NCBI GenBank assembly: GCA_964017155.1
Contig: OZ024862.1
Span: 43,896,719 to 43,960,718, forward strand
Length of the DNA: 64,000 bases
From: Oasisia sp. SBJ-2009
Taxonomy: Eukaryota > Annelida > Polychaeta > Sabellida > Siboglinidae
Direction: 5' to 3'
Positions within the stretch are counted from its first letter, which is position 1; each line of letters begins with the position of its first letter. The notes beneath the pieces are model-generated. The model saw only the letters and a program-made list of their open reading frames with translations. It was not told the DNA's origin and searched no databases. This document shows, piece by piece, positions 25,191-39,023 of the stretch. Both the position numbers and the translations under genes were made by a program.

Positions 25191-28100
25191 GAAATATTCA
25201 TAGATGTTAAATGCTTATGGATACATTGATATACATATATATCATGTAATAAATACATGCGTAGAAGAGATGAATGTTTTTGAAGGAACAGTGCATGTTG
25301 TTTCAAAAAGTATTAAATATTACAGAGGATGGTAATGATAAAGGGCTGTGACACAAGATCTGGTGGTTGTGTGTGTATGGTAGCGGCCTGAATAGTTTTG
25401 TTATGTTTAGATGTATCGCTGAAAGACAGGATATACGCCGATGAGTAAATGTTGGATCATTGATAAACCAAGAAAGGTTTTCAATGTGGATGTAATTTCA
25501 ATCTTGTTTAATCTAATTAAGGATGCATACATGATCAACATGCTATTTAGTTATTTAATTTAAACTTGTTTAAATGTGTTTCTGTCAGACCGTGATGTAT
25601 ACAACTGTTCAGTGAATTTGGTAGCTGGAAATAGCTGTCCTTCATTTGACTATTAAGAAGCTACCTAGACAATCAGCTCCTGTCATTTCCTGGAACAGAT
25701 AAGGTTCAAGGTTGTCTTTGTGAGATTGGTTATCCAACAAACTGCATCCAAGCCCACGTACAAGGTACAGCAGGGAAGATTCTTAGAGTTTGGAAGGAGG
25801 CAAAAGAATAGGAGAAGGCATCTCTAAGTGTGGGCATCTATGATTATTGGAATTTATTTTCTTACCAAGCCCGTAGAGTGGCATTGTTCTACTTTCTGAA
25901 GGAAATGGGTCATCGATTGGCGCAGTAACGCCTGTCGCAGAGTGTCACACTGTCAGCTCCTGTTGGCACTAACAGGAACCTTGGTCCGTGTGAAGACCTG
26001 TATCAGGCCTCGGTCAATTAGTACAGTTCATTAGGCAGGTTTTCATTAGCCAGAGTGGCACAGACTTGAGATCTAATGAATTGTTTCAACTGTCTGGTGA
26101 GAGCCACACCCAATCTACTCTGTCTAGTGTCTGTGTGTGGTGGAAGGAGGCAGCTATCACCAGTTGGTCTACATCAGTCTTCATGTAGCTGCTGTGGGAT
26201 TCGTCTTAAGTTTGCTTTTCTAAACATGATTAAATTATGTGAGACAACCAGTTTGAGCAAGTAATGATTTATAGATACACTTAATATTGAGAAGTTACAG
26301 TTATGTGTGTCTCTGTTATTCCACCATAATAATTGCCAGCATGTCTGAATGTCCCAACAATTTTTGAAATTGGATATGTCTTTGGATGGTAATTGAAACA
26401 TGGTTGAATGCTTCCCAGAAAAATCAAGATGGTCTGGTCTATCAGTGAGCAAAATGTAAAGCACTTTTGAGTATCCTTAAGGACTGGATATTAAGCTATA
26501 TAAAACCTTACTTTTGCATTTTTAATAAGGCTATAAAACAAATTTATTGACATATCTGATTTCTGAAAAAGTTTTCTATTCATTTACCCTAGTTCCTTCC
26601 TGGATCAGACTGTGACATTTTACATTTTATTTATTCATGTGTGTGTATGTTTTGTGAACCTGACTAAAGTCTGTGCTCTCCTTGTTTCATACGTCCTGAC
26701 CTCTGACCCCTGGATGCGGCCAATGGTGACCACTACATTCACTTCTGCATAATGACCCAACGTTGTATCCCGGTGACTGATGGCTCTTTATTCTCCATTG
26801 AATCAACAGCATGTAAGTAAATAATGTTAACTAACTTGTTATTGTTGTTTGTAAAGTAGATATGTCTAGTTATCAAACCACATGGATATCATCTAAAATG
26901 TATCAATATTTACATGAATATTTCAGCCAATATACTATTTACAGTGTATTAGACATTTATTATACGAAAATGCCAAATATTTAGGAGAATTATTTGGAAA
27001 GATCTGAAAGGTTTAGTCGTCCTTTCTTTGTATCACATGTCTTTGTTGCCATGGACAAATCCGGTCTAAAAGTGTCATTCAAGCATTTTATCATTGTGTT
27101 CCACTGGTGTAAAACTTAATCTAGATCTTATGTATTGGTGCAAGATGTATTATACGTAACTGCGTATATTTGACATTGATTATATTTTATCTTATTTGTA
27201 TTTTTTAAATTCCATTTTGATATTTACATTTTTAACCTAATAAAGGTATTAATGTTTGTTTCCAGCAGAATATATTTGTTAAAGTTCACTATCATTGGTT
27301 ATGTTTTGTAATCTATATCTAGCGAGCAATTTTGTAACTCTGATCAGATAAATTTCAACAGAATAGTTGTAAATGCGATATTATAATAGCAACAGTGAGA
27401 CTAGATACTTACTCATTGCTGTAAAAAATACAAGTAGCCATTGAAGTAATAAAGATTGATCATGTCGCATTGCAAACTAATCAGATTGTTGAGCATTTTA
27501 AATCCATTTCACGTCATGATGGATTCATTCCGAATTCACTTTTGTCAGAAATCCAATTAGTCAGTTGACACGGGTGTCACAGTTGACCAATGTTCACGAA
27601 TTGTCTTATGTATGAACCACGTCTGTGAATGCAGTAAAGAGACCAGCATGCGTACAGAGAGTCTCATGTAGTTGTTTTGTCTTTCATTTATCTGCCGGTT
27701 TGGTGAACGCCCTCGGTGCACTACATCGATGTGAAAATTCGTCGTTCCTACGCATCTCTTCGGCAGGGGGTGAGTGGGTGTGATTACTTTATTTTATCAA
27801 CAACATGAACAATGCAAGTGTCAATTGGTAGCCCATAATTGGGCCGGCCCCCTCATGCATATGTAATGAGATGGGTGGCGGCCACGCAGCTGCCTAACAC
27901 TTGCTGCCTCCTCCTGGTAGGGAGAGAATTATGAAATGATAATGAGAGTGAAATTGATTAGTTTTGCCACAGTGCCTAAGCTGGTTTCCTCTCAACATTA
28001 CACCTGATGTCAAGGGTGGGGTAAGATGTCTCATATAGAAAACTAGAAAATTCCGGTTCTGTGATTTCTAATGCTGTCTTGCTTTATGCCAAATATATAT

Positions 28101-28653
28101 CATGTTTTGTTGCTGCATGTTGTTGACATTGCTTGACTGATAGAATCCACCATCTTGACACCCACTTCAGACTATTGGAATGATGGAGATATGTGGTATA
28201 GTGCATTCCATAATGTTATTATAACTTGTCAACATTACATTATAGCAATGCGTAGTTGATGTAGCATGTAGCTGACTCCTCCAGCAGTTAGGTCTTTGCT
28301 CAGCTCATGTCAGATGTATTGTCAAATCCTTGCATAATACATCTAGTAGAACCACTGAGTATCAATGGTAGCGATCACATTGATCAAAGTGTTTTAATTG
28401 TTCACGTGAACTCCCAGTGTCCACAATCAAAACTGAATAGCAGCTATTGCATTATGACAGCACAAATTACTTTTGTCATTTTATTATGGAATTGACATAT
28501 CCGCACAAATATATTTTATTTTAGTTTGAGGGAGAAATGATTACAGTTTGTTTACAGGATTAAATTTTTTCTTATATATATTAAAACAAATTAAATTTAA
28601 TATTGATATAAAACAACGAATCCATAACGCAAACTACTAGCATTTTCTGTTAT
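25191..28653. other. intronic DNA, no gene recognised
   Basis: Long AT-rich stretch. Frames at 26076-26464 and 28307-28495 lack domains. A small CpG-richer patch lies at about 27690-27770. Confidence 0.4.
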
Positions 28654-28707
28654 ACACGCACACGCACACGCACACGCACACGCACACGCACACGCACACA
28701 CACACAG
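28654..28707. repeat. (CACACG)n microsatellite
   Basis: About eight CACACG hexamers followed by a short CA run. Confidence 0.95.
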
Positions 28708-31700
28708 TGACACAATGACGTAATTAAATATGTACACAAACTTGCATACATAAACATATGCATGCCTACATATATGCATGTGCACACTCTGGTAAATATG
28801 TGGACAAGTGTTGCAAGACCACAATGTCACGTTCCATAAATACAACACAGTTCCCTATACTTCTGGTTGTTACAGTTACAGTACATAGCTACTGGTACCT
28901 GTGTCTTGGAAGTAGAGCTTGCGGCCCTCTAATGATGCCTAGGCCCAGCCACCCATTGCATAAGTGGCAGTATTGACTGAGCTCAGCCAGTGAGCTGGGT
29001 CTGCTTGTGAGGACATCCGCTGTCTCCACCATGATGCATGCTTCTTTGTACTCTACTTGTCATTTCGCTTTGGGCTCAGTAATTAGCCGACTTCTCCCGA
29101 AGGAAATGTCCGTTGACCACCGATGGCTCCAAGCCATGGACTCACAGAGTGTGAATCTGCCCCTTTGGTCCGATTCGTTATGCATGCATCTCACACCCGG
29201 CGGACATTCCTGAGAGCGGGATCTCCGTCGGTTAACGATTTCCAGTCAGTGGCGACTTCCGCATTCGCCACGGGACGCGCTAGGTGGCCGGCGTGCAACT
29301 GTTAATGGCGACGGTGGCGGCGATAGCCGACACATGTTAGACGGATCGGACATGCAGCAAAACATTTCTGCACATTATGTGCCGTCGTGTTTTACAAGAC
29401 TGCCCATGTGGTGGCGACAAGATCGCTTGAACACTTCTTTGGTCTGGTCGGCCTGCACCATGGCTTCCTTTCATTGTCTGTCTTCATCTCCGTTACTGAC
29501 GTCAGTCGTCTCGTTTCGTCTCGTCTGTTTTCATGTTTTCTTTCTTGTTCTGAATTTAGTCATCAGAGCCTGTTAGAAGCAGAAGAATTATTTTTGATAA
29601 GAATATTCTGAATTCCTTGGTTTATGTATGGCAAAATGCTATCTAGCAGAAAGCACCAGAATTTCTAAGTATAGTTATTTTTGGGTTTATTTTATATGTT
29701 TTAGTAAGAATTATGTGTTATATAATTAGGGAAATAGTATATGTGAATCATACTCAAATACACTTAGAGACAGGATCAATAAACAAAAATACAAAGGAAT
29801 TTGGAATGCACTCCATTGTGTATGAAATAGCAGACATCTGTTTTGTATTAATATTTATTTATATGTTGACATTTAATGACACATATGCATATTTAAACCA
29901 CAGAGTATCATTATATTACATTTGTATTTCCAGAGTAACTGATTTCAGTGATCCTGATCACAATATCACAGAAGTATAATAGATGAAATATGCAGGAATT
30001 ATATTTATGCTTCCAAGGATCATAAGATAGAAAGTAAAAGGTCCAGCTATTTTTGTACGATAAAGCAGTGTTCAAGATAAAAATAATTTAAGTACCCCAA
30101 TTAAAAAAAAACCTACTCAATCCCAATCAGTTTACGCCAGACCAGACCAGAAGGTATTCCCTTCTAGCTTTTACATAACCAGGAATTCCTAGTAAAATAG
30201 TCTGTAAACAATTGATTAATGGTAAGTTTAATGAGTGTTTCATAAAGTGCACTAGCTAAAGATGTAACATTTGTTTCAGAAATGGCTGATGATAATGTAC
30301 ATATTCCTATACAGAATATTTTTTCATATCCATAAGGGACTAAGGGGGTGGGGGGTGACAAAATATCAATAATCAAGGAAGCATAGGCTAGCAAGCTTGA
30401 ACTATAAAATGTTATTGTAAATTTATTATTTGATAATGTTATATGATATGTAAAAATATTATGTATCAGGTAACCAAAAGGTAACCAATGTAGTGGCAGT
30501 AAATAAGGTAATTAAAACCTTATCAACTGACCTGTTTTATACTAAGAAATAATTTACAGTAAATGTTAATTAAATATATATCATATGTTTTCTTTAAGCG
30601 TTTGCTATTTCTTACAACAAATTATGTGAGCTCCTTGAGTTGTCATAATTATTCAGATAAGATAGACTTAAGCATTTAAATAAAAAACAAGTTTGGCATA
30701 AAGATGATAAGCATCTGTTATATACAAATAAAACCTCTTTTGTCCTCTAATAGTAAGTACTCACAGAACCAAGTATATTAAAGTAATACTGGCTGGATCA
30801 TGACTACAGAAATTGTAGATCATATTTTGGTGATCATATAAAATACATTGGTATGCATCAAAAGTTTATGGCATATTTGCATAATTAAGCAAATGGAAAA
30901 GCAACCACTGGTCAGTGTATATTATATATTTATTTGCCAGAACATTACTTATTGTTTTATACCTGCTAGTTTGGGAAAGTGCTGTATATTGTATTTGTTT
31001 AAGAATAATTTACTGGTGAAACAAATTAATTTGCAATTAATTTATCATGTGGGATTTAGAATCTATGTACAATACCTTTAATAAAAATATTTTAAAACAA
31101 GTTATCAGCCATGTCAATTGCTGTGTGCTTATATAAACACAGCAATATATGTTAACCCAATATTTAATGACATGTTTACACATTTAATGTCAAATATAAT
31201 CATATTCGGCCATGCACATGATACAACTTATAAAGAACCAAACACAGAACACAATTATATAAACATATTTATATTTTTTTAAATTGTTAAACATTTATAT
31301 TTTGATTCAGTTATGAACAGTTGACAACATACAGTGTTATGATACTTAGTGAGTTACGCTTCCATTTGTGAAATATTATGTGTTGGTTATGTTTTGATAG
31401 ATCACAACTCACTTAGAAATTATAAATTTTAGCAGGGTATGGTAAACTTATAGTTATGCTTACCTGGTACGTTATAATACTGGAATAGTGTATTTGTATT
31501 TATGATGGATGAGTTGTGGTACAGAGGTACATTCACTAAGATTCCATTAATTTATTCGTTAATTTGAAGAAAAAAACATTATTTGTTAATAATTCAGGTT
31601 TTTTACTTTTTATAGATTTTTGTTGCTTTTAGTGGTTCAGAGAAAAAAAAAAATTATGGATTTTCAAAAGGTTCCATTGTCTTTCTAGCCAGCAGATAAT

Positions 31701-31990
31701 CCTCGATGATGTGTTTGTAGTTCACTGTGAACAGTTCAGGTGATTCTTTGTACAAGATATTGTGTAATTGTAATGTTTTACGCTTAAAGCACAATGATGC
31801 AATTACTTAATTTCCACAGAAGCGACGACATCACCGCATGAATGATGTAGGTCTTTGATCACTCATAGGTCAGTCGCCTGTGATGCATGAAAAGGCATCG
31901 AAATGGAATTGTTGGTTGAGCGCGAATAAACTGTCAATTTACACCTGGCAATATCGTTTTAATTAAGTGCTTTGAAAACACGTGCAGTGG
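28708..31990. other. intronic DNA with a CpG-rich block at about 29080-29345
   Basis: 29080-29345 is rich in CpG and contains GCGCTAGGTGGCCGG near 29276-29290, resembling the CTCF consensus, together with CGGCGG-type sequence. The rest (29600-31990) is AT-rich with no coding signal. Confidence 0.35.
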
Positions 31991-32100
31991 CACTGTTAGC
32001 GTGACAATCATTCGGCACGGGTTGTCGCGCTGTGACATTCATTTGGCACGGGTTATCACGCTGCGACAGTCATTCAACACAGGTTAACATGCTGTGACAA
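31991..32100. repeat. degenerate 31-bp tandem repeat, about 3.5 units
   Basis: The pattern GCTGTGACATTCATTTGGCA followed by CGGGTTATCAC recurs with substitutions (GCGTGACAATCATTCGGCAC, CTGCGACAGTCATTCAACAC, CTGTGACAATTC). It is CpG-rich in the first two copies and decays to the right. Confidence 0.8.
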
Positions 32101-32494
32101 TTCTGAAAGCTCCAGGGTGGTCTGGGAAAATCTTGCTAGGAGTCTGATCCAGCTGAAATGCAACCCGTTCGGCCAGGTGTGACTGAAGCCTGTGTGCGGC
32201 CACGCGTGAAATGGGAACCAGTGAAGCCTTGGGCAGTTGCAAGTGTGGGCCATTGTGTTCCTGCCCATGTGCCCATGCTTTGGTGACAATCAGGGATCAG
32301 TCATTATTACAGATGATAATTGAAATTGGCAGCGGGTGTAAAAGTGAGATCTGTTCATCTGTTTGTTAATGTTGTGTCCATGTTATGTGTAAAAATAATA
32401 TTTACGTATGTTTGTATGTTTGTGTTCTGAATGTTGTGTGTTTAGATCAGAATACTAGATTTATATTTATTTGGTTAGAAAATTATAAACCTGA

Positions 32495-32635
32495 ATCTAA
32501 TAACTTATTTATTTTAAATGCATATTTTATATATAATTATATATTTTATATATAATTATATAAAATATATAAATATATATAATATATAATTATATATATA
32601 TAAAATATGCATTCAAAATAAATAAATTATTAGAT
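32495..32635. repeat. fold-back element, arms about 50 bp
   Basis: The left arm starts ATCTAATAACTTATTTATTT and includes AAATGCATATTTTATATATA. The right arm is its inverse, ending ATAAATTATTAGAT at 32635. The centre is AT repeat. Similar in style to 13015-13202. Confidence 0.75.
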
Positions 32636-33359
32636 ATAAAGATTATATATAATTATACATAGTCTTGAATGTTATTATTGTGTGTATGTTTGTATGTACA
32701 GCTGTATGCGCCTATGGATGGAGCCATTCCAAACCTTTAACACGATAACAAATTGTAATTGGCAAGTGAACAAGGAAGTATTTGGTTTATCAGGAGTCCG
32801 ACTTTTTTTATCAATGTGGTGCTTCATAAATTGTAGTAGTGATAATAATAATAATGTGCAAAATTTTTATTTCCTAAACAATTGGTGTTTTATTTCATAA
32901 AAAATTGGCTTGTTTGTTTCTCTTGTGAATTAAATGATGTTTCTATTTACTGTGTAAACTTAGCTTAGATATTACATATGTATTACCCTGGGTAGTTGTG
33001 GTACTTGACCTGACTTAGATACATACTGTCTACAAGTTAGTGCATCTTTGCAAAGGCGATGATACAGCTACAGTTATCTGTGAGTTAAATTGTGAAATAT
33101 ACTCTATATTTACGTGACTCATTTTTACCTGTGTGACATTCTGTCTGTTTCTTACCCAGTCTGTAATAACAGAAATACAAACTTGGGCACAGGTATAGTT
33201 TTAATTCATTTTATTTTAATTAGTTGCTCCTGTGTAGGATTGGGAATGGGAAAAGAAATTAAAAGTGCAAAATGAATGGAAAGTTCAAATAATAATCTGT
33301 AGATGTAGTGAAAAATGTATAGCTATAGGTGGAAGTAGCTATAACACTGTGCATTAGAT

Positions 33360-33990
33360 GGTCCACCCATTAGATAGGGTGGGGGGGTAATGGTAAACCA
33401 GGATAATCCAGAGGGGAAAGGGGACATTCGGGGGAGGGAGGGAGGGAGGGCCTTAAGGTGCATATCAAAAGACTGGGGGAGGTGGAACTGCAGTAGAAAT
33501 TCCATGTCCCCAATTTGATTTGAATCCGTATCCAGGGCTGCGGTGCCGATGGGTTCGTGGGTTCACTTCCCACCTGCCAAAACAATCACATCCCTCTCTC
33601 CCACGCACGCCTCCCAGGCACGCGGCCACAACGGTACACCTTGATAAAAACATCAAAGGAACTGCCGCAATTATGGCGACACATCTCATCTGCTCGTGCC
33701 CCAAAAGTTGTGGTGTCAACACGGAAATAAATATCAACTTTTTCGTTTCGTCAACAGTTTACGACTCTAAGCAATGACTCAGATTCATATGCACACGCAA
33801 TCTGCGGAAAGTGGATAATACATTTTTGATGGCGAATCGTTCCGGGAGGTCTCGGAACGACAGCTGGGGTGTGATTGGGCGATTGGAAAGACCCCAGAAG
33901 GAAGTGGCACTCTGTGCCTCGGTCCCTGGTTCCGCCGCGTGGTTGGGGAGTGTTCAAACATGCGGGGGAGGGACCTCAGGCTCACCTCTG
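33360..33990. repeat. possible tRNA-derived or other interspersed repeat
   Basis: On the minus strand GGATTCAAATC (about 33520-33530) resembles a B box, with TGGCAGGTGGG (about 33569-33579) a weak A-box-like match upstream. The segment is more GC-rich than its surroundings and has frames on both strands that look like repeat translations. No coding family was recognised. The SINE reading is weak. Confidence 0.25.
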
Positions 33991-34102
33991 TAGCCAGGTA
34001 GAGCTAACCTTTGTGTGATCGTCTGTCTGCAGTCTCCATGGCTTCCTGAGTTACACAACCAGCCGCTGGACATTATTTCATATCACAGTCATTATAGTGT
34101 TC

Positions 34103-34336
34103 TCTTCAATTGACACGTTTTGTTTGATTTGAAATCAGCAATTCAGATTGAGTCACAAATATTTTATTTTTTGATCAAAACGTAAGCCAATTTTTTCCAA
34201 TGTTGCATACGATTGTCTTCAGTTGACACATTTTGTTTGATTGATTGATTTGATATTAGCAATTAAGATCGAGTCACTAATATTTGTATTTTAGAACAAA
34301 ACGTAACCCTATATTTACCAATGTTGCATTTGTATG
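34103..34336. repeat. tandem duplication, unit about 115 bp
   Basis: 34103-34217 and 34218-34336 share CTTCA.TTGACACGTTTTGT, AGTCAC.AATATTT, AACAAAACGTAA-like and CCAATGTTGCAT blocks in the same order, with about 15-20 percent differences by eye and a small GATT expansion in the second copy. Confidence 0.85.
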
Positions 34337-35067
34337 CTTCTCTATATCCTTTAGTTTACATATATTTTAGTATTTTACCCATATTTATTTACCAGTTTAT
34401 ATATTACATATTTGAAGTTTAAATTTTAAATGCGGCGCTGTTCTAAGATAATTATAACATGTAAAGATCGAAATTTGTTATACTGCTGTGCTGTACTGGG
34501 CTCTAAACAAAACAGTAAACTCCAGTTTAAGTTTAATTACCACAATAAAAGTCATGTTCAGTGATATTCAGATATGTAGTATGTGTTTAGTTTGAGTTGT
34601 TTTAATTACACTATACAATACTTAAAGATTGTATTTTATTCGTCATTAGTCTTGGTAACTGGTGATAGTGTCATTTGCCTCATGTTATATTTGGAACCTT
34701 CTACACCTTTTCTCCATGAATTAAACATGATCATGTCAGCAATAACTAATAATTGCCAATAATTTTACAGAAACTGAAAAAACAATATATACAGGATAAC
34801 AAATTCTAAATTAGGTAGGTTAAATTGTGTGCGAATTTAAACTGAAACAAGACAAGTAAAAAGACTGCACAGAGACCATTGACCTAGTTACTGTTACCCC
34901 ACACAGTAGCGCTCCCAGAGAGGTTTACTGTTGTGGTGCCAACAACACAACAACAACAACAAGCCATCCTTAAAGTACTGCTGTTAAACTCTATTCACAG
35001 GCATGTTAATTAGTGTGTTTGGCCATTTCTGGGCCCTCAAGTCAGTAATGCCGTCAAACAGGTGGGT

Positions 35068-35945
35068 CAGTTGATTGGTGTCTTCCCGTTATAGCTACAT
35101 CCCGTTATAGCTACTTCCCGTTATAGCTACTTTTTATTCCCGTTATAGCTACTCGTTAAGTGTGACAGGCAAACTAGTCCCGTTATAGCTATTTTTCTAT
35201 TTCTCCATTTAACAATGTAACAAGATAAGGGAGCATTAACTATTTCATCTCCATCCGGCTGATATCCATGAGGGGTGGACTGCTTTTATGTTGGTGTGTC
35301 CCACTGAGGAATTTCCACAAAGTCAAATGATCATTTTTAACGAGTACTTTGTGAAGACGTGGCTTGGTAATGATACAAAAATCACCAAGGACATGTGGAA
35401 TGTCTACACAGAATCTGACAAATGAACAAACAACCATGTTGAGGGATGGAATTCCAAGTTTGCAAAAGTGATTGGGGAAACGCCATTCCAACATCTTCCA
35501 GTTCATGGTTGTTAAACATGATGCTGCCATCCCACCACCACCTAACAAGAATAATAGATGACTCATTACTTTTTGATAAATGCAATACTGTACTCAGTAC
35601 AATTAATGTAGTTGTCTTTTGAAAAAAATGTTTTGCACAAGTGTTTTATAGTATATTTTCCATTTCAAATAACTCACAGTTACATCTATATACCATTCTT
35701 ACGACTTTTAAAATGTGTCCTTCATTAATGCATTTCATGTAGACATCTTCCAGTAATCTGAAACAGTTAATGCTCCCTCTTGCTGTCCCCTCCTGAATTG
35801 TGTAATTAAATAAGTAGCTATAACGGGACTAGTTTGCCTGTCAAACTTAACGAGTAGCTATAACGGGGAAAAACTGTAGCTATAACGGGAAGTAGCTATA
35901 ACGGGAAGTAGCTATAACGGACCTAGACCAGTTGATTTGGTGTCT
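35068..35945. mobile_element. 845-bp inverted-repeat element with iteron-like TIRs and 16/17-bp flanking duplication
   Basis: Terminal inverted repeats at 35084-35194 and 35813-35920 each carry five copies of a CCCGTTATAGCTACTT-type motif. On the left they start at 35085, 35101, 35117, 35139 and 35179; on the right the mirrored copies start near 35813, 35853, 35876, 35892 and 35908, so the spacing is mirror-symmetric. A further shared block, GACAGGCAAACTAG, sits between the fourth and fifth copies. The flanks hold a near-identical direct repeat, CAGTTGATTGGTGTCT (35068-35083) and CAGTTGATTTGGTGTCT (35929-35945), consistent with a target-site duplication. The interior has no recognised transposase. 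It looks like a non-autonomous DNA element, but I cannot assign a superfamily. Confidence 0.8.
35240..35566 (-). other. unrecognised frame inside the iteron-TIR element
   Basis: An open frame of about 108 codons lies wholly inside the element on the minus strand. It contains a GGGG stretch near the start and no DDE, zinc-finger or other motif that I can identify. It may be a remnant of the parent element's protein, captured host sequence, or chance. Its position between the TIRs is the only reason to list it. Confidence 0.3.
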
Positions 35946-38900
35946 GTCCGCCACAAGTTATATGGAAGAAGCAATTGTTACTGAAACAACAGGGGCAATA
36001 TATATGTAAACAAATCACAGATAACAAAATTATTTGTTTAATAATTTTTACATATGTAAGCAGACCATTCTATAATAAAACGATAATTGTAAAATCATAC
36101 AACACAAAATCATTAGTAAGCTTACTATTATAAATAATATAAACAAATCCAATATTCAGGCGTTTTTATTTCAAATTTTGTTTTGTTTTGTGATTTCTAT
36201 TTTTATGTACACTGTAATCATGCTCATTTCACATATAGCGTGCAGGTATTTGGTGTACTTTGGCACTATTGTTGTTTAAGACAATATTATACAATCCCAG
36301 AAGGATTGGTGCAAACAATCCCAGAAGGCTTGTGGGCTATGGTGCAAGCAATCCCAGGAGGCTTGTGGTTTTTTCTGAAGTGCCAACTCTGCTGTGTTGC
36401 TGGAGATGCAACTGGAGTAATGCACTCAGTCCCTCCCAACTGGTCACCTCTCTCACCAGTCCCTGCCTGTAGCTAACCATTAGCTGTCACCTCACTAATC
36501 ACTAGTGCTTTGTGGACAATGGTCAAGGCATCCACAGACCAAGACACCTATTTGTCTTGAAACGGGTGCTTATTGCTGTCAATGGAAACCAATTCAAACG
36601 TGATTTACATGAATATCATTACTCTACATCTTGTCCTGATTTCGACATGCCCAATTGGTTTTTTGTTTCTGTAGAGTGGTCAGTATCTGTGGTCACACTG
36701 CCTGCAGACATGCCACTTGTCACAGTCGCTGTCTTGTTTATAGACATTCACTTATTTCGTCTTACTAGCGGGACGAGAGAGAGAGAGAGGCATATAGGTG
36801 TTAGCTTTGAATTTACAAAATAGCGTTAGGGTTATTGTGCTGGTTATCTGACAGTTAGTGGGGTTTGAGCAGCTCAGTGACTTCACAAAAACACCTGTGC
36901 TATTAATTGTCAGGTGATGACAGTAGTATGTATAATTAAAGAACCAATGCTAAGCTAGACAATAGTTGGCTCCACTCATTCTTAGAAATAATATGACACG
37001 CTATCTGATGGATGGCATTGTCCAATAACCAGCACATTTTCCTATGTCTTAGACATTTGTTACTGTACTTTTGGCTAAGGTTTCAGTATTCTGGAATCAA
37101 AATAAGCGGTTTTGCAGTTGAATATATGTGCTAGTCTTTGAAATTGTCAGATTGTCCATTAATTTTTATAACGCTGTAGCCCTTAAGGTAGTGTGAAGTA
37201 GTTGGCTGTAGTTTTGTAACCAATAGTCTATTTCTAAAAAGTTAAATTGTGCTCTTATGAAAATTGGTTCCTTTGTTCAGGAGTTTTTGTAATTTATACT
37301 CAAATGCAATTTTTTGTATTTGTTATTATGATTAAACAAAGCTAAACTGAAGTGTGGCAACACATGATAGCTAATACGTTGTCATGTTTGCATTTCTACT
37401 TGAGCTAAAGTATGTAGTAACATTTAAATTATAAAACACAAAAGAATCTGTCACTGTCTCCCGAGACCTTTCGCTTGGGTCGGCCTATGCGAGTTGTCAA
37501 TAAACTCCTGCAGGTGGCACTGCTGGTGACTAGAGTTTGATTTATGATGCGTCTCATGGACATTTGTTTCAATAAAGCAGCCGCGTAAACTGGTTCCATA
37601 CATCAACTGGAGGCGATGTCTGTGCAAGGCTCAGGTGGTGTTTTCATAACAGTTTTGACAACGTGTGGCGCAGCGTGTCATCTTTGTGTAGAACATTGTT
37701 TGTTTGGCTGCTCGCCACTGCTGCGCTGATTTACTAGGTTTAACAAGATCGCTGTGGAAAACAGAAAGAGGCAGTTGGCACATTGACAGGGAAGTCATTG
37801 CACTGTTGGGAGTCCCAAGTGTTGGGGCTACTTGTCATATGTTTAAAAAGGTTCCCTCATGTTTTTCAACAATGTTAGAATAATATTTTTGAGATTAATG
37901 TAAAACTGCATGTCATAGGGGTGACTCGTCATAGGTGCATTACATATGTGTGAGCCTGTAAAGTGGTTGTCATTGAGAATGTTTATTTTATTTTTATCAA
38001 TTTTATATTTGTTATGTAGCTAGATATACAGTGTACAAATTTCCTATGGTATTTACAGGCAGGAAAACCTGTTAGTTAGCCACCCTGGTGGGAATTATGT
38101 CATCACACTAATGTAATTTGTTTTGCCAAATTTGGTAATAATAATTACACCTTAGAACAATTTATGTCATGGTAGATATGATATTTTCACAAGGCTCACC
38201 ATCACCTCTGGTGGCACTAAAACTGTCAGAATTAACATTTCTATTGAAAGTCCCCAAAATAGCATAGAATGCTTGTATTAGCAACATTGCATAGCACTCA
38301 TTATCCAGCTACCTCCTTGACTGGCCGTGTAGACACAAGAACCTTTAACTGAAATAGCCACTCGAACACGAGAGTCAATCACTTCTGCGAGCCACCAATG
38401 ATCACCTTTTAAAGAGCCACTACAAGTTGCCATTCACTGCCGCAATAATAGTTACAGCAATAACAGTTAGATGTGTGTCAGGAGCCTGAGGAATGAGAGA
38501 CAGGTCTTTGTGAGACTCCGGAACACAATGGTACACGGGATGGAATGTTGCTTTGGGACGCGGAGGCCTCATTGGGTTTGAACTGTTCAATCCATCAGTA
38601 TGCTAATTTGTCCCATTAACATTCGGCTTGGTCCAGACACTTGTATACCTGGCTTGTCTGGTGCAGGTGTTTGGTTTGCTTGTGATGTAACGGCGAGTGC
38701 AAGTTTGCAAGAGGACAGAGGTTCTTGCAGCAGAACCAGAAGAGAACAATGTGGGAGATGTTTGATGGCTGGAGAGAGTGGCCAAGTGTAATAGGCTCAA
38801 GTACTTGCAGTTGTCTGTGTTTATTCATCATACAGGTGTTGTACTGTGTACAGTTGGGTAAGAGGTGGAAGGAACAAGAAGCCTGTTTATTGGATTGTAA

Positions 38901-39023
38901 TCTATTCAATTCACTTTAATGTCCTTAAAAAGGATATACATCGTACAACAAAACAGATTGTCACAAAATACAGATGGAATGCAAAATGTAACCACACAAA
39001 AAGCAAACCCGTTGGCATTGGTA
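35946..39023. other. intronic DNA with a short triple repeat at 36285-36366
   Basis: CAATCCCAGAAGG.TTG occurs three times at 36293-36366 with unequal spacers. The + strand frame at 36183-36476 spans these. Other frames (36512-36823, 38600-38919) have no domain. 37440-37760 is somewhat more GC-rich. No exon was recognised. Confidence 0.4.
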
